Shown here: positions 17,668-26,323 of the stretch, piece by piece
Numbering within the stretch: the first letter of the stretch is position 1
Layout: the number at the start of each line of letters is the position of its first letter
Assembly (NCBI GenBank): GCA_903832055.1
Contig: CAILAC010000011.1
Coordinates: 1 to 64,000 of the forward strand
Reading direction: 5' to 3'
DNA: 64,000 nucleotides
Origin: an uncultured Acidobacteriota bacterium
GTDB lineage: Bacteria; Acidobacteriota; Terriglobia; Terriglobales; Acidobacteriaceae
Notes under the pieces: model-generated
Told to the model about the DNA's origin: nothing
The model's database searches: none
The model's input: only the letters and a program-made list of their open reading frames with translations
Made by a program: the position numbers and the translations under genes

Positions 17668-19230
17668 TCAGAAACCTCTTTGCTCAATGGACTGATATTG
17701 AGCCTCAATTTCGGATGTCACGGAGGGCTGAATACGAGCCATTGCAAATTGAAAGGACTCAATCGAGATAGGCTGGCGTTTTCTAAGCGCGTCGCGGGCA
17801 GCCTCGTCCACAAGGAAACGCAGGTCGCTGGCTGAGTAGCCATTCACAGCTTCAGCCAATCTTTCTATGTCGGTATCAGGCGCCAGAGGTCTACCCTCTA
17901 GATGGAATGCGAGCATCTCCCTACGCGCTTCCAAGTCGGGAGGTCCAACATAGATGAGCTTGTCAAGACGGCCCGTTCGTCTTACCGCCGGGTCAATCTT
18001 CTGGGGCTGGTTCGTGGCTGCAATGACGAAGATTCCCTTTTCTGAACAACTGTTTAAGTGAGCCAGAAACTCGTTTACTTCCTCCGATTTGTACTGCTGG
18101 TGGCCTCCCAGGCCTTCCCGTGATGGCACAAGCGCTTCAAACTCATCGATGAATACCACGGCGGGAGCTTGCTCGGCTGCGGAGTCAAACAGTTCACGGA
18201 TACGCATAACACTTTGGTGAATGTAAGGGCTAGCGAGTTCGGAAGGAATAATCTCGACGAAGTAATGGCCCAATTCCTCGGCGAGCTGTCGCGCGATGTG
18301 CGTCTTGCCGCAGCCTGGAGGGCCGTAAAGGAGAATGCCATTCGGAATAGAAAGTCCATATTTGCGATAGGGCTCCGGATTCCTGACTGGGTCAATCACC
18401 TCACGTCGCAAAAGATCCTTGAGCGCGTGCATGCCTGCAACCTTATCTAGGCCTTGTCCTGAAGCGGATGAAGCTGGCGTGGAATGCTGATTGGATGCAG
18501 GTGTCTGCGATTCGAGACCCTCAACTTGCGCTCTTCCGAGCGCATTATTGAGAGCAAACAATGTTGTGATGCACGCCTTCGAAGTCGTTTCAGAAAGGCA
18601 TCTATCAACGATTCGCGAGAGATCCTCGCCGCCGAACTTAGCCCAACGTTGAAGGGCCGGAACTTCACTTGCCACCTTCTCATGCGCAATGCCCGTGGCG
18701 AACAGATAGAATGCGCTGGCCACGAAGCGGACTATTTCCTTTTCGTCGGGGACAGGCCGATCAAGCGGCAACAGACTGCAAAGGGCCGCTTCGCCCGTTC
18801 CCAGCCAGGTGAGAGAAGGGCTGAAGTCGGGAAGCATCTGCATAGGGAGGCCTTGATCGACGGCATCGAGCATGGCGTGGAAGAGCCGCTTCAGACCTTC
18901 TTGCGGCTCCTCTTTTAAACTTATGTCCTCTAAACGACGGCCGGACAATGCCAGAACGGAAGCGATCGAGTTCGAAGGGCACTCCTCGGTTCTGAGCACC
19001 TGCTTGACATTAAGAAGCTGTGGTGGCTGTATAGCCCACCACTCTTCCAATCGCAGAACATCAGGCAGGGTGGCATCGGGGCCACGAACAAGGAGAAGTA
19101 TAGTTTCGCTCCCAGCTGCAGAGGTCAGGCTGTAAAGCTCGCATCGCTCGTCCGTGTGCAACACCTTAGACACCACAGGCAGCCCTGCCAATGAGTGACC
19201 AGTTGCAAAAGTGGGCCTCCTCTTAATCAT
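17668..19230 (-). CDS. AAA+ ATPase of CDC48/FtsH type, last gene of the Hsp70 cassette
   Basis: About 520 residues. The C-terminal half is a complete AAA module: Walker A LLYGPPGCGKTH (near 298), Walker B VVFIDEFEAL (near 357), sensor 1 VIAATNQPQKIDP, arginine-finger region AVRRTGRLDK, and a lid with sensor-2-like GYSASDLRFLVDEAARDA. No protease motif follows, so it is an unfoldase or remodeller, not FtsH. The first 270 residues are unfamiliar; parts such as LFHAMLDAVDQGLP and SRIVDRCLSE vaguely recall a protein-kinase C-lobe, but no kinase motif is visible. Start ATG at 19230 lies five bases beyond the hsp70 stop. Longer frames overlap hsp70 and are rejected. Confidence 0.85.
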   Translation of the reverse strand: MIKRRPTFATGHSLAGLPVVSKVLHTDERCELYSLTSAAGSETILLLVRGPDATLPDVLRLEEWWAIQPPQLLNVKQVLRTEECPSNSIASVLALSGRRLEDISLKEEPQEGLKRLFHAMLDAVDQGLPMQMLPDFSPSLTWLGTGEAALCSLLPLDRPVPDEKEIVRFVASAFYLFATGIAHEKVASEVPALQRWAKFGGEDLSRIVDRCLSETTSKACITTLFALNNALGRAQVEGLESQTPASNQHSTPASSASGQGLDKVAGMHALKDLLRREVIDPVRNPEPYRKYGLSIPNGILLYGPPGCGKTHIARQLAEELGHYFVEIIPSELASPYIHQSVMRIRELFDSAAEQAPAVVFIDEFEALVPSREGLGGHQQYKSEEVNEFLAHLNSCSEKGIFVIAATNQPQKIDPAVRRTGRLDKLIYVGPPDLEARREMLAFHLEGRPLAPDTDIERLAEAVNGYSASDLRFLVDEAARDALRKRQPISIESFQFAMARIQPSVTSEIEAQYQSIEQRGF

Positions 19231-19234
19231 GGAA

Positions 19235-21748
19235 TCAGAACTTCCTGAGGCCAGAACGCACAGCGCGTTCCTTGGCCTCCTCTGAGACGCCCTTGGGTTG
19301 AAGCTTCCATAAGCCGCGGACAACATCCCTCAGACCTTCTCCATTACCACTGGATATGGCCGCTTGTCCCTTGGTAATGAGGAGTCGTGCTTCGGCTTGA
19401 TTGATGTAGGGAGTATTCGGTTCACTGAGAGATTCGAAGATCTCCCGCCAAAACCAATCGTGCTTGAATAGCACACGCCAACGCAATGCCTGAATTTCCT
19501 CGGTTGCCCTTTTTATCGATTTGCTGTCTCCCTTTGTTGCTGCACGTTCCAACTCGCGCTTTAGCATCGCAAGCTGCTGCTTCTCAAGCGACGTCCCAAA
19601 TTGTCCAACAACCTCTTCCGCGCGTTCGACTAGCTCTATGAATTGCGTTTGCTCCACTGGATCTCGTTCCGTGGCAGTACGACGCTCGATCCGTCCGAGG
19701 CGCCCACGGAGAGACTTGGAAGTTTCGACAACTCGTCTAGCATCATCGGGGTCTTGCTTCTCTTGTGTGCCGCCAGGAACCGGTGTTGTGGAATCAAGCT
19801 CCGTAAGATCGCGTCGTATTTCGTCAAGTTCAGTTTGAGTGGCTTCATCGGTCGATGTGCGATCGAGCGCCTCAAGGCGCTCTCGGTAGGATTCAGTTTC
19901 TGATGCCACAGACTTCGAGAGGCTTGAGAAATCCTGTTCCTCGCGCTCAGGTACAAACAGTTTTCCGGTGAAGTGTTGGTTGAGATGAGGGACAAATGCC
20001 TCGACTGTGATCCGCCTCGACAGATCAACTTGGATAGTGACCTCGATCTCAGATCCCTCTGGAACGGACCGGCGGACACCGTCATGTCCCAGCATTACAT
20101 TTCCAACCCATTCGTTCGCATCCGGGTCGCCAATGAACTCGCCTTCCCAAAGTTTGATGGCAATGTCTGAGTCCGACTTGCCCGGCATAAGGGCATGTCC
20201 AGCGCGGTACTTGATGGTCTTTTCGAGGGGCAGCGGAGAACCTTTCGAGAACACAGGATCAAGTGCCGGGTGCCCCCCCGGGTTCACAACTTCAATCGAC
20301 AGCGTATGGGGAAGGGGCGGAGACGAAGGAACCAGGCCATGCCTGACCTTGAACTCTGGCGTATCTGTGTCGAGTAATTGTCCACGCACATCTCGTGCGT
20401 AAACCCAAAATGTCGTGATGTCGCCTTCCTTCAAGGGAACAGCAATTTCAAAGAAGCCGACTTTAGGCTTCATCCATCCGCTGGTCCAGAGGCCGCCCTC
20501 GGCGTCAAATTTAATCTCGATTCCTTCAATGGCATCTAAAACACGTCCTGCTACAGGTGAACTTGGCTCAGAACTGACGGCGTCATAAGCCAACTTCAGA
20601 TGTACACAGTTGCTATTCGTGAGTGCCGAAGGGGGACCGGAGATGCTGGTCGATTCAAGCGTAGAGGCGTAAACTGCGGCTCCCCGTCCAACGACCGTCA
20701 TCGGATCAGCAGAAAAATCGACTGGAGCACCCAGACGAGCGTTCAAAGTCGCGCGCAAGATTGGAGATTGGGTAGGCCCCCCGACGAGAAGGATGCGATC
20801 TAAATCGGCTCCAGCCAGTCGTGCGCCGGCGAGAGCTTCGTTGGCGAGAGCACAGCATTTCTCCAACAATGGTTCCATGAGCCTTTCGAGCTGTGGCCGC
20901 GTCAGTGAAACTTCCATCTCAATGGGCGTTCCGGCGTCGTCCTTCCCAACGTCAAATAGCGAGACCAGTACCTCTGTGTCGGTAGAAAGATCGATCTTGG
21001 CTTCTTCAGCTTTGATCCGCAGCCTGGGAAGCAGGGCAATTCGCGCCGCCTTCGGACCGGAAGCACGGAGGTCGTATTCTGCACTGATGGCAGGGAACAG
21101 AATACTCTCGACGACCAGGCGGTCAATGTCTTTCCCGCCAAGCAGGTTATTCCCACGGTGTTCGAGAATATTCAGTCGCCCATCTCTGGTCGAAACGACG
21201 GCAATGTCGAGGGTTCCCCCGCCGAGGTCAAATACTAGCCATCGCTGGTTGGCACTACCGGGCCGCGCTCCGTAACCGATCGCTGCGGCGATAGGCTCCT
21301 GAAGTAGTGGAGCCTCCTGCAAACCTGCCAGTTCAGCCGCTCTTGCCGTCGCTTCGCATTGAAGTGCTCCAAATGCAGCTGGAACTGTGATAACGGCAGT
21401 TGTAACGTCCGCGCCTGCTTGTCTCCGTACATCCTCTCTTAGTGACTTTAGGACTTCTGCGGATAGCTCTTCGGCCGAGAGTTCTCGCTGAGCGGCAGAG
21501 AATCGCTTACGGTCCTTTTGTCCCATCCAACGCTTAAACTCTGTGGCAACATTCTCTGGGTCCGTCAGCAGTGCTGAGTATGCCCGACGCCCAACAATTA
21601 TCCGACCAGTCCGAAGAATGTGTACTGCGGAAGGTGTTACGTTCATCTGATCGTTATTCTGGAAGACCCGCACTGCCCCATTCTCCCAGCGAGCAATGCA
21701 TGAGTTCGTTGTTCCCAGGTCAATTCCGTAATCAATCGTCTTAGTCAT
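19235..21748 (-). CDS. Divergent Hsp70 (DnaK-like) with long C-terminal extension
   Basis: About 837 residues. The actin-like ATPase domain is well kept: GIDLGTTNSCIARWENG at the N-terminus, VITVPAAFGALQCEATA, LVFDLGGGTLDIAVVS and RILLVGGPTQSPILRA. Beyond residue 370 it departs from DnaK. The substrate-binding beta domain appears enlarged, with an inserted segment containing FWVYARDVRGQ and LPLEKTIKYRAGHALMPGKS. A helical, charged extension of about 200 residues replaces the short lid, and there is no EEVD-like or DnaK-type tail. Start ATG at 21748 has GGAGG upstream and overlaps the GrpE-like stop by ATGA. With its own J-like and GrpE-like partners it is probably a dedicated machine rather than the housekeeping DnaK. 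Confidence 0.9.
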   Translation of the reverse strand: MTKTIDYGIDLGTTNSCIARWENGAVRVFQNNDQMNVTPSAVHILRTGRIIVGRRAYSALLTDPENVATEFKRWMGQKDRKRFSAAQRELSAEELSAEVLKSLREDVRRQAGADVTTAVITVPAAFGALQCEATARAAELAGLQEAPLLQEPIAAAIGYGARPGSANQRWLVFDLGGGTLDIAVVSTRDGRLNILEHRGNNLLGGKDIDRLVVESILFPAISAEYDLRASGPKAARIALLPRLRIKAEEAKIDLSTDTEVLVSLFDVGKDDAGTPIEMEVSLTRPQLERLMEPLLEKCCALANEALAGARLAGADLDRILLVGGPTQSPILRATLNARLGAPVDFSADPMTVVGRGAAVYASTLESTSISGPPSALTNSNCVHLKLAYDAVSSEPSSPVAGRVLDAIEGIEIKFDAEGGLWTSGWMKPKVGFFEIAVPLKEGDITTFWVYARDVRGQLLDTDTPEFKVRHGLVPSSPPLPHTLSIEVVNPGGHPALDPVFSKGSPLPLEKTIKYRAGHALMPGKSDSDIAIKLWEGEFIGDPDANEWVGNVMLGHDGVRRSVPEGSEIEVTIQVDLSRRITVEAFVPHLNQHFTGKLFVPEREEQDFSSLSKSVASETESYRERLEALDRTSTDEATQTELDEIRRDLTELDSTTPVPGGTQEKQDPDDARRVVETSKSLRGRLGRIERRTATERDPVEQTQFIELVERAEEVVGQFGTSLEKQQLAMLKRELERAATKGDSKSIKRATEEIQALRWRVLFKHDWFWREIFESLSEPNTPYINQAEARLLITKGQAAISSGNGEGLRDVVRGLWKLQPKGVSEEAKERAVRSGLRKF

Positions 21749-22137
21749 GCAATCCCCTCCACGGAATCCCGCGGCTTGGCCGGGGCTTGCCTCACAATGA
21801 TCTGGCCTGGACTTATAACCTGGCCATGCCACGTAACCGTCGGAAAAACGGTCTCTTCAATTACGGAGCTTCCTTCCGGTAGGTCTGGGTCAATTTGAAC
21901 TTCAAGAACCTCGGGAACGATGCCTGGATCATAGTTTCTACCGACAAGGTCCACCACACCAATACCTGCCTCATCAAGCATTTCTGTAATCTCTCGCACA
22001 GCATGAGCCAGTGCCATTCCGTCACCAGAATGCTTCAAAGAGTTCGCCACTTGGCGCAATCTCCAGCACTCCAACGACAGAGAACAAATCCGAGTAATGG
22101 GAATCTGTAGTTCCGCAGGTACGCTTTGGGAAGTCAA
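21745..22137 (-). CDS. GrpE-like nucleotide exchange factor (small)
   Basis: About 130 residues. After a short helical part, the C-terminal half has the layout of the GrpE beta domain: MLDEAGIGVVDLVGRNYDP, then SVIEETVFPTVTWHGQVISP and IIVRQAP. This parallels GrpE's conserved pattern of a Gly-hydrophobic strand, FDP, and a closing V-x-R-P-A-x-V strand. The long coiled-coil dimerisation helix of DnaK-partner GrpE is mostly missing. I choose TTG at 22137: it overlaps the J-like stop as TTGA and has GGGAGG upstream. Its own stop overlaps the hsp70 ATG. Position between a J-like protein and Hsp70 strongly supports the exchange-factor role; sequence support alone is moderate. Confidence 0.65.
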   Translation of the reverse strand: MTSQSVPAELQIPITRICSLSLECWRLRQVANSLKHSGDGMALAHAVREITEMLDEAGIGVVDLVGRNYDPGIVPEVLEVQIDPDLPEGSSVIEETVFPTVTWHGQVISPGQIIVRQAPAKPRDSVEGIA

Positions 22138-23936
22138 TTGACCTTGCCTCCCAGTGCTTTCCACTGTTTCATCATGGTCTCGTCTTGCTTCTCCAGGTCA
22201 ACCAAATTATCGATGTCGCTCTTATTCGCATTGATAAGGGCATTCCTTCTCTTGAACAGGCGGTCGTACTCATCGAAAAGGGAATTTCGTCGTTCCCTGT
22301 CTATTTCCACGCCTCCTGCACGTTGCTGATCCAGAGCCTTGATTTCAGCTTCAAGGGGTTTAATGCGATCGGTCAAGTTATTCAACTCATCAATTACAGG
22401 ATTCAAACGGGCTTCGAGAGGATCTTTCACGGCGCGTTCTGCATCAATGCGCTTGCTGAGAGCTGATAACTGAGCATTATTCGAGCTAACGTCTGAACTT
22501 GCCTCATCGGAAGAGCTGCTGGAGTCTGCATTTTGGCCTGATGGAGAAGTGTAGGACGATGACGTGGTTGCCGGAGGTGTGTAAGACTGGCTCTGATTTG
22601 AATTAATCATGCCAAAGAGGATCATCGCTGCTACACCCGAAAGGACTATCCCTAGATGCCAGCGATCTGCTTTGCGGAACGGGAGCTTCCCAAGAAAGCG
22701 ATAAGTATTGCCTCCAACATTGATTACACGGTAACGCCCGAGGGGAAGTAGAGGTAACATTAGGGCTACAAAGTAGTGCGTCGTAGCATACGACTGTGTT
22801 TCTGGGTCATAATCTGAGCTGCCATATAGTGTGCAACCAATAGTGTTAAACGTGCCAAGCGCTGGAGCGGATGAAATAGGTGAACCGAATACTCTCTGTT
22901 GGCGAGCTGACGCACGGATGTGCTCAAGACCATCTTCAATTCTTATTGCGCCCAATGTGTTTTCAGCCAACTTGAGCGCTTCTTCACGCAGCGTTTCTGA
23001 TGTAATGAATTCATCTGCCCAAGTGTAATCGGTTGCAATCGCGCTCAAAAGGAGCGCGGCTTCTTCACGAGCTTCCAGGGCACCTTCGTATCCCGGCGGC
23101 AATAGCTGAATTATTCTGTTCAGTTCGGGCTCGACATCTTTTCTGTACCGCGCAATTTCTGCCGCGCAGACGCTTTTGTTTTGCTTGGCCATGTCTTGCT
23201 CGCGGACGACTCTTGAACTGAAATCCTCGCGCACAGTACGGCACAATTTCCGAAAGCTCTCTATTGCGGGAGAGGCAATATCTTGTTGCGCCGCTGACAC
23301 CCAAAGCCCAGTGTCGGCCAGTTGATCCAAGGTAAAAAGGACAAGGCGGACGATGGCTGCATCATTGCGAACAAGCGCATCACGACCTGCCATAACCAGG
23401 GGCTCTGCAGCCAACTCAACCGCTTTATAACGTAGTTCATCAATCTCTGAGGGGAATGCAGCCGGTTCGAAGCCACCATCATTCTCAAACTCAAGCGAGC
23501 GAGTCCAATAGCCTTCGTCAGAGATAACCTGATGCCATGCCCGGAGGGCTCGGGCCCAAGCCCAGATCCCAGCCTCATCGAAACCCGTCTCAAACGCCGC
23601 GAAGATTGCCCGAAGTGCCTGGTCGTGGTTCCACAGAGCTGTTTCGAGGCCGCCGGGGCTCACAGACAAGGCGGAGTCGATGGAGTGCAACCAGAAAAGC
23701 CGGTCAAATATGCGTTGTGTTGGATTTTCAAGCCGGCCGGTAGCCACCCGTATATCCGCTTCAGTCCGGGGAATCTCACCGAGCACCGGAATGTCCGCCT
23801 CCTTGGCACTCGCCGCACCAAGCAGGACGGCGCGCCTCATGCTGGTTGCCGCTTTGTGAACCTCAGACAAGCTAGCGCCTGCTGGAATGTGCAGGATGCG
23901 GTAAGCATTCGTCTTGAGCCAATCGGGCACGAACAT
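22134..23936 (-). CDS. Membrane-anchored J-domain-like protein (no HPD motif), first gene of the Hsp70 cassette
   Basis: 600 residues. Residues 10-35 (AYRILHIPAGASLSEVHKAA) read like helix I-II of a J domain, and NPTQRIFDRLFWLH near 77-90 like helix IV and its end. Between the helices the HPD tripeptide that stimulates Hsp70 is not present. A large alpha-helical middle follows, then a conserved-looking block GSSDYDPETQSYATTHYF, one membrane helix (LGIVLSGVAAMILFGMI, near 427-443), a Ser-rich linker and a C-terminal coiled coil (about 475-590). The single helix would place N- and C-terminal parts on opposite sides of the membrane. As first gene of the overlapping cluster it may dock the Hsp70 to a membrane site. 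Confidence 0.65.
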   Translation of the reverse strand: MFVPDWLKTNAYRILHIPAGASLSEVHKAATSMRRAVLLGAASAKEADIPVLGEIPRTEADIRVATGRLENPTQRIFDRLFWLHSIDSALSVSPGGLETALWNHDQALRAIFAAFETGFDEAGIWAWARALRAWHQVISDEGYWTRSLEFENDGGFEPAAFPSEIDELRYKAVELAAEPLVMAGRDALVRNDAAIVRLVLFTLDQLADTGLWVSAAQQDIASPAIESFRKLCRTVREDFSSRVVREQDMAKQNKSVCAAEIARYRKDVEPELNRIIQLLPPGYEGALEAREEAALLLSAIATDYTWADEFITSETLREEALKLAENTLGAIRIEDGLEHIRASARQQRVFGSPISSAPALGTFNTIGCTLYGSSDYDPETQSYATTHYFVALMLPLLPLGRYRVINVGGNTYRFLGKLPFRKADRWHLGIVLSGVAAMILFGMINSNQSQSYTPPATTSSSYTSPSGQNADSSSSSDEASSDVSSNNAQLSALSKRIDAERAVKDPLEARLNPVIDELNNLTDRIKPLEAEIKALDQQRAGGVEIDRERRNSLFDEYDRLFKRRNALINANKSDIDNLVDLEKQDETMMKQWKALGGKVN

Positions 23937-24404
23937 TTCTTCTTCAACTCCAATCTCCCCCCGATTGTGGGGAAGAATACCGTCTCCAGAACGCTGATAA
24001 TTTGTTCATTAAAATAGTAGTTCACTACACCGCTGGCGCTCGCCAGATTTGGGAACCGGCACAAAAACTACTGCATGCCCAAGGCCCATTTAGGGTCCAG
24101 CATCCGAGACCCACCGCCCTCGCCCATGGCAGGCGCTTTTGACGTGCCCGGAAAATCAAGTTTGGAAATGCGGGCAGTCTTTCTATGTTCTACGAACGAA
24201 ACGATCTCATTTATGAACGCTTCTCGATCATGAATATCGGAACAACCTGCTTACAATCTGCCACTTAGGAGAAGATAACGAGTTCGCATTCTGAAATCGG
24301 CTTGTGACCAGAAAGTGCTGTGAAGCACCGTGCATGCAAATTCCTTGCACTTGAATCGATTGGCATGACCGCATTTTTCATTGTCGAGGAGCAGGTTCAA
24401 AGAA
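23937..24404. other. Upstream region of the chaperone operon
   Basis: About 470 bases without a credible gene on either strand. It must contain the promoter of the J-like/GrpE/Hsp70/AAA+ operon (minus strand) and the 3' trailer of the traM-like gene. A GGAG lies before the J-like ATG at 23936. I could not identify a convincing sigma-70 or heat-shock promoter, nor a CIRCE-type inverted repeat. Confidence 0.5.
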
Positions 24405-25079
24405 TCACAGGTACTTCCCCAGCCAGTACCCCAGAAACAGAAGACCAAACCCGCCAAGTAGCCCTCCGGCAAACACGGTCCACAGCAGGTAGCCCCGCGC
24501 CCCGAACAGCTTGACCTGAAAATCCTGCGTCACCATCGTCAAGGCGTCTTGCGCATTGCGAATTGCGCCGTCCAATGAGCCCTTCAGCCACCCATCCATC
24601 TGCTTCTGCGACGTTGCGAGAGCTTGCGCCAGGCTCGATTCGATGATGGTACGGATGACGCCACCGAACTGTTGCCGCGTCTCCTCTGTGTAGCATTTGA
24701 GAATGGCCTCTCCCGCGATGGAATCATGGAGACTGGCCTGGACATCCTCCAGAAGTTGCCGAGTTGTCAACCCGGCCTCTTCGATGGTGCCTTTCATTTG
24801 AGTGGCCGCGTAATCCGCAATTTCACGGGTCACGCCGCGGAGCCTGGCCTGTTCTGCCGCCGCATCGTTGAGTCCCCGCGCCACATTTTCGAGCGCCCGG
24901 CACTCCACCACACTCAGCTTGTACCGGAGCCATTCAGGATCTTCCGGGTCCATCTTCGAGAACTGCTTGACCAGATCGAAGAGAACCCGTTCTCTCGCCT
25001 CCCCCTCAGGGAAGGCGAGATACACCAGGTCTCGAATCCAGCCTGAATTGTCGGATGCGGCCAAAGGGGCTGTACTCAT
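24405..25079 (-). CDS. TraM-position conjugation protein with C-terminal membrane helix
   Basis: 224 residues, highly helical with a hydrophobic C-terminal hairpin (GYLLWTVFAGGLLGGFGLLFL) that would insert in the inner membrane as a tail anchor. Its ATG overlaps the stop of the ParA-like gene (ATGA). It occupies the place of traM in the traK-traL-traM transcript of IncP plasmids, but it is longer and I see no clear sequence match, so the name is by position only. Function unknown; an auxiliary role next to oriT is inferred. Confidence 0.6.
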   Translation of the reverse strand: MSTAPLAASDNSGWIRDLVYLAFPEGEARERVLFDLVKQFSKMDPEDPEWLRYKLSVVECRALENVARGLNDAAAEQARLRGVTREIADYAATQMKGTIEEAGLTTRQLLEDVQASLHDSIAGEAILKCYTEETRQQFGGVIRTIIESSLAQALATSQKQMDGWLKGSLDGAIRNAQDALTMVTQDFQVKLFGARGYLLWTVFAGGLLGGFGLLFLGYWLGKYL

Positions 25080-25807
25080 GGGAGGAGAACCTTTCTCGCC
25101 TCGGTAAATTGGCTGAAGGCGCGGTAGCGGTACGTTCTTGCCCGGAGGGTCATGTCCGGCGCCCTCAACTCCGGCACGCTGGTTTTGCGGTCGCCAACGT
25201 CACCCAGGGTGACGTTCATCGTCCGCATCATGCGCTGGAGATCGGGCCGTCTCGCATCCATCCGAATTTCGATGGGCGAGAATACCTCCCGAAAGGCGGT
25301 CACATCCGGTTCCAGCTTCGGATTGTCCCAGGACGAAGCCACACCATCCTGAAAATGGTTGTGCACGATGACGTAATCCACGGTGTTCTGCAGTTCGGAG
25401 CCCCACTCGATCACCGACCGGGCTGAGGCAATGTCGGCATCGACGACGCCAATGGCCGTCCACCGGAGATCGAGTCCGGATTCCTGCATCACCTTATAGA
25501 AGTCTCGGAACCAGGGAATCATCCGATGGCCTTGTGCTGCGCCCAAATCAGCCAGGATCACATCGGCGCTCGATTCCAGCGAGATCCCAAGCAGCTTGTC
25601 GTAGGTCCAGCTCTCCAGTGCCGGAAGCTTGTGCGCTTTGGAGAACAAAGCCTTGAAGCAACCCTCCGCCTTGTTGTCCGGGTCCATATCGAAAAGCTCA
25701 GCGTTATAGGCAGTGCTCGCATACCACTCTGCCAGCGTTGCCATGACCGTCGTCTTTCCCACGCCTCCCTTGCCGGCGATTGGAAAGACCACCCGCTTCG
25801 GTTTCAT
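25076..25807 (-). CDS. ParA/MinD-like P-loop ATPase, TraL-like
   Basis: About 243 residues with a deviant Walker A (FPIAGKGGVGKTTVMATL) and a following MDPDNKAEGCFKALF that matches the IncP TraL pattern (TDPVN...). ADVILADLGAAQGHRMIPW supplies the Walker B/switch region. The frame opens much further upstream, but that part overlaps the neighbour's coding end; ATG at 25807 is right at the family start. It is likely a relaxosome or type IV coupling accessory ATPase rather than a chromosome-partition ParA. Second gene of the leftward operon from oriT. Confidence 0.75.
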   Translation of the reverse strand: MKPKRVVFPIAGKGGVGKTTVMATLAEWYASTAYNAELFDMDPDNKAEGCFKALFSKAHKLPALESWTYDKLLGISLESSADVILADLGAAQGHRMIPWFRDFYKVMQESGLDLRWTAIGVVDADIASARSVIEWGSELQNTVDYVIVHNHFQDGVASSWDNPKLEPDVTAFREVFSPIEIRMDARRPDLQRMMRTMNVTLGDVGDRKTSVPELRAPDMTLRARTYRYRAFSQFTEARKVLLP

Positions 25808-25821
25808 TTCCAGGGCCGCGT

Positions 25822-26316
25822 TCAATCCTCGCTCCGCCCCACAAAGACGCTCGGCTTGAAAACCTTCGTCGGTTTCAACCGCGACTCCCGTTGGCGATTC
25901 AGTTCCGCTTCGCGATCCAGTTTCGCCATTGCCTCTTCTCTCTGTACCTGCCATGCCGGTTTCTCCTTGTCCTCTGTGCTTTCAGTGCTCAGGCCGCTTT
26001 CACGGACCTTTGGTTGATGAAATTCTTTCCCCACGGCAGCTGGGGGGAGGTTCTTACGCCTTCGAGCCGTTTGAGCAGATGTTCCTGTGAGTCGCACAGC
26101 CATCCGCCAGAACTGTCGATAACTTCCCTCGTATCCGCATTCTGCCAACGCCCGCCAAATCTCTTTCCAGGGAAGCCCGATTCCATACGCCGCCCCTAAA
26201 TCAGCCGCCAGCCCTTTTAAGCCCCGCGCCTTGAATGGCACCAGTTCCCGTCGCTCACGGAACCGGTCCAGCAACGTTTCAAGCTCTGGGGCTTTGTTGT
26301 GTAGTGCAATGCTCAT
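25822..26316 (-). CDS. TraK-position oriT-proximal protein, putative DNA-binding
   Basis: About 164 residues. The N-terminal half, with LETLLDRFRERRELVPFKAR, GLPWKEIWRALAECGY and SYRQFWRMAVRLTG, looks like a small helical DNA-binding fold seen in relaxosome accessory proteins. The C-terminal half is charged and disordered. ATG at 26316 is preferred over 26379, because the start lies in a perfect palindrome next to a TTGCAA-17-CATACT promoter whose start would be close to this codon. In IncP, TraK binds and bends oriT and is encoded in this place and direction; identity here is inferred from position. Confidence 0.6.
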   Translation of the reverse strand: MSIALHNKAPELETLLDRFRERRELVPFKARGLKGLAADLGAAYGIGLPWKEIWRALAECGYEGSYRQFWRMAVRLTGTSAQTARRRKNLPPAAVGKEFHQPKVRESGLSTESTEDKEKPAWQVQREEAMAKLDREAELNRQRESRLKPTKVFKPSVFVGRSED

Positions 26317-26323
26317 TGCACTA
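26302..26323. promoter_or_regulatory. Palindrome TAGTGCAAT-N4-ATTGCACTA over the traK-like start
   Basis: TAGTGCAAT (26302-26310) and ATTGCACTA (26315-26323) form a perfect 9-bp inverted repeat with a 4-base centre. It spans the start codon and abuts the candidate -10 (CATACT on the minus strand, 17 bases after TTGCAA). This is a natural place for an autoregulatory operator. Confidence 0.6.

Noticed and set aside
24126-24140. GTGCCCGG word as possible second attachment site
   Set aside because: Only eight bases match the tRNA-Leu 3' end, far too short for an attachment core.
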